The notes beneath the pieces were generated by a model. That model had not been told where the DNA came from. It saw only the letters and a program-made list of their open reading frames with translations, and did no database searches. Made by a program: the position numbers and the translations under genes. From Paenibacillus whitsoniae (GTDB lineage Bacteria; Bacillota; Bacilli; Paenibacillales; NBRC-103111), in NCBI RefSeq assembly GCF_003955665.1, contig NZ_RXHU01000107.1, forward strand, positions 1-44,865: a stretch of 44,865 bases of DNA, written 5' to 3'. Positions 40,578-44,865 of this stretch are shown piece after piece; positions within the stretch are counted from its first letter, which is position 1, and each line of letters starts with the position of its first letter.

Positions 40578-41438
40578 ATGCGTATGCTCGTGGGAAAAAA
40601 GAGAAGTATAGCAGGCTGCAAAAAAAGAAAGCACAAAAAACGTCGCCACCACGGTTGTAAGAAGTTTATTATCATTGGCGGCATCAGCAAATGCTGTAAA
40701 AGAGGTCCGAAAGGTGACAGAGGACCTAGAGGTTTTAGAGGTTTTGACGGTGCGACAGGAGCAATGGGGGTTCCGGGAGCAACTGGAGCAACAGGAGCAA
40801 CGGGTGAAATAGGAGCTACAGGAGCAACAGGGGCTACAGGTCCAAAAGGCAAACGAGGCAAAAGAGGGGAAGACGGCCGAAGAGGTCCAAGAGGCGTAGA
40901 GGGTCCGATGGGTCCGGCTGGTGAACCAGGTTCTTCCACCATTATTCCTTTCTCTTCAGGAATACCGGCTACCCTGACCACCATGGCAGGAGGACTTGTC
41001 GGGACAACAACGGCCATTGCATTTGGTTCCAGCGCAGCAGGTGTATCCCTTGCAGGAGGCGTCGTCGACGCTGTTGCGATCGGCAATATGTCGTTCTCTA
41101 TGCCTCGTGCCGGGACGATCACTTCGCTTGCCGCTTATTTCAGTACAACAGAAGCTCTCACACTTCCTGATTCTACGGTTACCATCACCGCACAATTGTA
41201 TGCTTCGGCGACACCGAATAATGTGTTCGTGCCTGTTCCGGGAGCGGCTGTGACACTTGCGCCGGCATTGAACGGCATCGTCACGCTTGGAACTGTTTCA
41301 CACGGGATTACGACAGGGCTTGCTATTCCGGTTGCAGCAGAGACTCGCCTTCTGATCGTCTTCTCGTGCGAAGCCGAAGGTATGAGCCTGGTTAATACAG
41401 TAATGGGTTATGCAAGCGCAGGATTAGAAATCGTTTGA
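40578..41438 (+). CDS. Collagen-like exosporium glycoprotein, BclB type
   Basis: 286 residues from ATG 40578, which has GGGGAGG 7 nt upstream; the frame from 40530 has none. A very basic, cysteine-containing N-terminus (KKRSIAGCKKRKHKKRRHHGCKK) leads into 25 uninterrupted G-X-Y triplets (~43-118), many GAT. The C-terminal ~165 residues are a beta-rich globular domain (TTAIAFGSSAAGVSLAGGVVDAVAIGNMSFSMPRAGTI, and so on) of the BclB trimerising type. Such proteins form hair-like filaments on the spore surface. The basic N-terminus differs from the BclA-like targeting signal, so attachment may be different. A sigma-K promoter could not be identified with confidence. Confidence 0.88.
   Translation: MRMLVGKKRSIAGCKKRKHKKRRHHGCKKFIIIGGISKCCKRGPKGDRGPRGFRGFDGATGAMGVPGATGATGATGEIGATGATGATGPKGKRGKRGEDGRRGPRGVEGPMGPAGEPGSSTIIPFSSGIPATLTTMAGGLVGTTTAIAFGSSAAGVSLAGGVVDAVAIGNMSFSMPRAGTITSLAAYFSTTEALTLPDSTVTITAQLYASATPNNVFVPVPGAAVTLAPALNGIVTLGTVSHGITTGLAIPVAAETRLLIVFSCEAEGMSLVNTVMGYASAGLEIV
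40704..40931 (+). repeat. Collagen-type G-X-Y triplet tract
   Basis: 76 codons with glycine at every third position and no break. The middle is rich in GAT and the ends are rich in GPR/GKR/GED charged triplets, so the helix has a threonine core (a possible O-glycosylation zone) between charged flanks. Confidence 0.95.
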
Positions 41439-41445
41439 CAGCTAT

Positions 41446-41486
41446 AAAGCCGTTTTCAGCCATTTCTGGGTTGAAGACGGCTTTTT
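41446..41486 (+). terminator. Rho-independent terminator after the collagen-like gene
   Basis: AAAGCCGTTTTCA pairs with TGAAGACGGCTTT, followed by TT; 8 nt after the stop. Confidence 0.88.
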
Positions 41487-41592
41487 CTGTTGCAGCGCGT
41501 GCCTGTCCGCATGTTCAGAGTAGCCTTTCTTTTGCATATAGTAGTACTACGTTGAACGCTTGGAGAAGACGGACTGCGAGGGGAATCGGCAG

Positions 41593-42507
41593 ATGGAGAA
41601 GCTTCTTAGAACAATGTTGCAGTCGCTCGGTACGAATCGCAAAGCGCATCGTTTAGCTCGCAAATACGGCTTGCGCTTTGGAGCCTCCCGATTTGTGGCC
41701 GGGGAGACGATAGCCCAGTCGCTGGCAGCCGTTCAAACGCTCAATCGACAAGGCAAAATGGCGACGCTGGACCATTTAGGCGAATTCGTATCGACCCAGG
41801 AGGAAGCGAATGAAGCGGCGGCGATGTGCATCCAAACGCTCGACGCCATCGCATCGTCCGGGGTGCAGGCCAACCTTTCGTTGAAGCTGACGTCACTGGG
41901 ACTTGATCTCGGGTATGAGCTTTGCCTGGCCAATATGCTTCGTATTCTAGAACGCGCCGGTCAGCATGGCCTATTTGTCCGCATTGATATGGAGGATTAT
42001 GCGCACTGCGAAATCGCGCTGAACATGTATCGGGAACTGCGTGAAACCTATGCAAATGTAGGCATTGTCATTCAAGCTTATCTCTATAGATCGCTGCAGG
42101 ACGTCGAAGATTTGGGGGAGATCGGCGCCAATTTACGGCTCGTCAAAGGCGCTTATAAAGAATCCCCTAAGGTCGCTTTTCCCCAGAAAGCCGATGTGGA
42201 TAACCAGTTTCTTGCCATGATTCAAAAGCATTTGGAGGGCGGCCATTACACGGCGATTGCGACGCATGATGCTGCGATGATTGCGCAAGCGAAGCGGTTT
42301 ATTGCGGAACGCCGCATACCGAATGAGCAATTTGAATTTCAAATGCTGTACGGCATTGCGGAAGACTTACAGGATCGGTTGGTTGAGGAGGGATACCGCG
42401 TTCGGATATACGTGCCGTTCGGGGTGGATTGGTTCGGTTATTTTATGCGCAGATTGGCAGAACGTCCGGCGAATGTCTGGTTTGTGCTGAAAAACATCGT
42501 TCGCTAA
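41593..42507 (+). CDS. Proline dehydrogenase
   Basis: 304 residues. FAD-dependent enzyme that oxidises proline to 1-pyrroline-5-carboxylate. The ATG at 41593 lies 9 nt after GAGGGG; the frame from TTG 41560 lacks a site. TIM-barrel signatures of the PutA/PRODH family: NLSLKLTSLGLD, RLVKGAYKE, IATHD and the C-terminal FQMLYGIAEDLQDRL ... YVPFGVDWFGYFMRRLAERP with the substrate-binding double Arg. A GTAGTACTAC palindrome at 41541-41550 is a possible operator. P5C dehydrogenase follows after 33 nt, so the two enzymes form one pathway operon. Confidence 0.93.
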   Translation: MEKLLRTMLQSLGTNRKAHRLARKYGLRFGASRFVAGETIAQSLAAVQTLNRQGKMATLDHLGEFVSTQEEANEAAAMCIQTLDAIASSGVQANLSLKLTSLGLDLGYELCLANMLRILERAGQHGLFVRIDMEDYAHCEIALNMYRELRETYANVGIVIQAYLYRSLQDVEDLGEIGANLRLVKGAYKESPKVAFPQKADVDNQFLAMIQKHLEGGHYTAIATHDAAMIAQAKRFIAERRIPNEQFEFQMLYGIAEDLQDRLVEEGYRVRIYVPFGVDWFGYFMRRLAERPANVWFVLKNIVR

Positions 42508-42540
42508 CGACGACTATCTTGTGCGAGGGGAGCAGGTTTC

Positions 42541-44109
42541 ATGAAAAAGCCAATGTCAATCAAACCGTACACGAACGAGCCTTTCACTAATTTTACGATT
42601 GAGGCGAATCGGAAGGCGCTGGAAACCGCAATTGCCAAAACGAAAAACAAGCTAGGCCAGGTGTATCCCTTGCATATCGGCGCAGAGCTCATTTTTACGA
42701 AGGCGCAGATCACGTCGATCAATCCGGGGAATGTGGATGAGATCATCGGATATGTCAGCAAGGCGGATACGAATTTGGCGGAAAAGGCGATGAGTGTCGC
42801 GCTCGAGACGTTCGAGTCGTGGAAAAAGGTGCCTGCCGCCGAACGCGCAGCCTATTTGTTGAAAGCGGCTGCGCTGATGCGCGCGCGAAAGCATGAATTT
42901 TCAGCCCTCATGATTCTCGAATCCGGCAAAAATTATGTGGAAGCGGATGTCGACACCGCCGAAGCGATTGATTTTATCGAATTTTATGCGCGGGAAATGA
43001 TTCGGCTCAGCGAAATTAATGAGACACATCCTCTGGTGAAAATCCCCGGAGAGAACAACCAGATTTCCTACATTCCACTAGGTGTCGGGGTGATTATCCC
43101 GCCATGGAATTTCCCCCTGGCCATCTGCGTCGGCATGACCGTATCGGCTGTTGTTGCAGGGAATACGGTCCTCTTGAAGCCCGCTTCAACCACCCCGGTG
43201 ATCGCGCACAAATTTGTCGCGTTGATGCAAGAAGCCGGGCTGCCGCCCGGCGTCATCAACTATATTCCGGGGAGCGGCGCGGAAGTCGGGGACTATTTGA
43301 CGACACATCCCAAGACAAGATTCATCTCTTTTACGGGCTCCAAAGAAATTGGGCTGCGCATCAATAAGCTGGCTGCGGACCCTGTGCCGGGGCAAATCTG
43401 GATCAAGCGGGTCATTGCCGAAATGGGCGGTAAGGACGGAATCGTTGTGGATGAAACGGCAGATCTGGATGCGGCGGCTGCAGCCATTGTGGCGTCCGCA
43501 TTCGGTTTTCAAGGGCAAAAATGCTCGGCAGGCTCGCGGGCCATCGTCGTGGAGACTGTATACGACGAACTCGTAAAAAAGGTCGTTGCGCTGACCGAAG
43601 GGCTGCAGGTTGGGCTTCCGGAACTGAACTATGCGTCCGGTCCCGTTATCGATAAAGCTTCTTACGAGAAGGTGCTGGCTTATATTGAGATTGGCAAGCA
43701 GGAGGGGACGCTGCTGACCGGGGGAGGGAAAGCCGAAGGGAATGGCTATTACATTCAGCCGACTATTTTTGGCGATGTGCCTGCCGGGGCGCAGATCATG
43801 CAGGAGGAGATATTCGGCCCTGTGCTGGCCATCGCGAAAGCGAGCGACTGGCGAAAGGCCATCGAAATCTATAACGATACGGAGTTTGGCTTGACCGGTT
43901 CGTATTTCTCCACGGATCAGGCGCGGATTGCGGAAGCGCTTGATTCGATGCACTGCGGAAACTTGTATATCAACCGCAAATGTACGGGCGCGCTGGTCGG
44001 CGTACATCCGTTCGGCGGATTCAATATGTCCGGGACCGATTCTAAAGCGGGCGGGTATGACTATCTTTTGCTGCTCACCCAGGCGAAGCTCACATCGCGG
44101 AAGATGTAG
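42541..44109 (+). CDS. rocA: 1-Pyrroline-5-carboxylate dehydrogenase
   Basis: 522 residues, an aldehyde dehydrogenase that turns glutamate semialdehyde into glutamate with NAD. ATG with GAGGGGAG 8 nt upstream. Motifs: IIPPWNFPLAI, FTGSKEIG cofactor loop, EMGGKDGIVV with the general-base Glu (~E294), and GQKCSAGSR with catalytic Cys328. Length and sequence fit RocA/PutC of Bacillales. Together with the upstream gene it allows growth on proline. The last 20 nt overlap the convergent gene that follows. Confidence 0.94.
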   Translation: MKKPMSIKPYTNEPFTNFTIEANRKALETAIAKTKNKLGQVYPLHIGAELIFTKAQITSINPGNVDEIIGYVSKADTNLAEKAMSVALETFESWKKVPAAERAAYLLKAAALMRARKHEFSALMILESGKNYVEADVDTAEAIDFIEFYAREMIRLSEINETHPLVKIPGENNQISYIPLGVGVIIPPWNFPLAICVGMTVSAVVAGNTVLLKPASTTPVIAHKFVALMQEAGLPPGVINYIPGSGAEVGDYLTTHPKTRFISFTGSKEIGLRINKLAADPVPGQIWIKRVIAEMGGKDGIVVDETADLDAAAAAIVASAFGFQGQKCSAGSRAIVVETVYDELVKKVVALTEGLQVGLPELNYASGPVIDKASYEKVLAYIEIGKQEGTLLTGGGKAEGNGYYIQPTIFGDVPAGAQIMQEEIFGPVLAIAKASDWRKAIEIYNDTEFGLTGSYFSTDQARIAEALDSMHCGNLYINRKCTGALVGVHPFGGFNMSGTDSKAGGYDYLLLLTQAKLTSRKM

Positions 44110-44758
44110 GTTCGTGGACAATTTGGTAAGTGCGCGCACGGACGGTGCCGCTGGCCACGGAGAGAAGCTGTTTGATGTACAGCTGGTAGGGAACGTGGCG
44201 AGCGTGTCTGCAAGAGATGCGAAGGTGTGCGGATAGCTCAGCTGCAGTGAACGGACGAATAGTCCGCCTGCCATAACGAACGGCTTCAGCTTCCAGCCAG
44301 GTTAAAGACGCTGGCACGGACGTTGAGACAAATTTGCCAATGAGCGCCAGGACCAGCTGTTGGCATTGTTTCGGCACTTCGATGATGGAAGGATACGCGA
44401 TGGGGAGTACAGACCAACCGTCCAGGGTGAGGTGGCAGTGTCGTAAACAGAGATCTTTAAACCACCAAAGCTCGAGGTCTCTGGCGTGAGAGCCGTAGCC
44501 TTGGATCTCAATTGCACCCCGCGCAGCGCTCGGCATATAGGCAAAGTCAATATAGCGGTAACCGTTAGCAAAATCACGCACTTCCCACTCCGGATGCAGA
44601 TCTTGAAAGTGGCCCACAATGGGGTACCACACCGTTTTTAGAAAGACCATTTCGGCGTGGCCGAGTCCGCGCTCCAATCGTTCTTTTCGTCTGCCGTTCG
44701 TTTCTGCCTGGATGTGTTCGTTCATGTACGCTTCAAAAGCTTGCTCGAATTTGATCAT
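44090..44758 (-). CDS. Hypothetical protein with nuclease-like core and winged-helix-like C-terminus
   Basis: 222 residues, GGGGGGA before the ATG. The centre reads YRYIDFAYMPSAARGAIEIQGYGSHARD followed by WWFKDL, an arrangement (D, then E-x-Q, then a K) like the Vsr/DUF559 type of PD-(D/E)xK nuclease folds. The C-terminal ~60 residues (FTAAELSAHLRISCRHARHVPYQLYIKQLLSVASGTVRARTYQI) look like a DNA-binding helix-turn-helix. No methylase or restriction partner is adjacent and the function is open. Its 3' end overlaps the rocA 3' end by 20 nt, and no terminator separates them. Confidence 0.7.
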   Translation of the reverse strand: MIKFEQAFEAYMNEHIQAETNGRRKERLERGLGHAEMVFLKTVWYPIVGHFQDLHPEWEVRDFANGYRYIDFAYMPSAARGAIEIQGYGSHARDLELWWFKDLCLRHCHLTLDGWSVLPIAYPSIIEVPKQCQQLVLALIGKFVSTSVPASLTWLEAEAVRYGRRTIRPFTAAELSAHLRISCRHARHVPYQLYIKQLLSVASGTVRARTYQIVHEPTSSAM

Positions 44759-44778
44759 TTCTGGTCCCCCCTTGATTG

Positions 44779-44840
44779 AAAAAAAAGCGCCGCTCCCGGC
44801 CTGCGAGGAGAAATTTTCTTCCTCAGCAGGGGGAGCGGCG
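44779..44840 (-). terminator. Terminator for a minus-strand gene beyond the right edge
   Basis: CGCCGCTCCC (44788-44797) pairs with GGGAGCGGCG (44831-44840), with a further CCTGC/GCAGG pairing inside. Eight A on the left become the T-run on the minus strand, so it ends a transcript coming from the right. Confidence 0.85.
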
Positions 44841-44865
44841 TGTGCTTCACAGCCTTTTTTTAAAG

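Noticed and set aside
40704..40931. Regular repeats that could be mistaken for a CRISPR array
   Set aside because: The repetition is the 9-nt period of G-X-Y codons within a protein gene; no spacers or cas genes.

Overview
The window looks like a chromosomal segment of an endospore-forming Firmicute of the Paenibacillus type. The evidence is an alpha/beta-type small acid-soluble spore protein, a BclB-like collagen-repeat exosporium protein, three large exported proteins with S-layer homology (SLH) domains, Gram-positive ribosome binding sites (AGGAGG/GAGGTGA, often with GTG or TTG starts), a moderate GC content, and many rho-independent terminators. No rRNA, tRNA, CRISPR array, insertion sequence or prophage was seen. 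The first 19 bases are the Tn5/Nextera mosaic-end adapter, so the left edge is a contig end and the first gene is cut there.

Layout. 1-12.6 kb is a cell-surface block: a truncated response regulator with a SARP/BTAD output domain, a 1564-residue SLH protein with tandem 86-residue hemoglobin-interacting-type repeats, a beta-helix protein ending in cohesin, FIVAR and dockerin modules, a cohesin-plus-SLH anchor protein, and an LTA-synthase-type phosphoglycerol transferase. 12.8-14.3 kb holds four small or unknown genes. 14.5-16.2 kb is a translationally coupled glycosyltransferase and PlsY-like acyltransferase pair. 16.3-19.7 kb is another SLH mosaic protein. 19.8-22 kb carries a hemolysin III-type membrane protein and a dioxygenase fused to HEAT repeats. 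22-29.9 kb is a regulator-rich region (SDR/LysR, MerR, DUF2975-like, AraC, TetR and a DHA2 multidrug transporter) that also holds two decayed genes. 30-31.1 kb has a small ATP-dependent DNA ligase and the spore protein. 31.2-35.8 kb is a SWIM-SNF2 operon. 36-41.4 kb has an IDEAL-like small protein, a DEDD exonuclease, an MFS transporter, an AraC/dioxygenase divergent pair and the collagen-like protein. 41.6-44.8 kb has the proline catabolic pair (proline dehydrogenase, P5C dehydrogenase) and a nuclease-fold protein of unknown role.

How genes work together. The strongest system-level signal is the neighbouring dockerin-cohesin protein (5991-9272) and cohesin-SLH protein (9361-10458). Together they have the parts of a minimal cellulosome-like assembly: an SLH anchor displaying one cohesin, and an adaptor-like beta-helix protein that can dock and still offers a cohesin of its own. 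Other coherent units are the TetR-repressed drug exporter with two identical palindromic operators, the GT2/PlsY-like pair (probable lipid glycosylation and acylation), the SWIM-SNF2 pair with a 4-nt overlap, and the proline-to-glutamate pathway. Functional assignments come from reading motifs and domain order by eye; no database search was possible.
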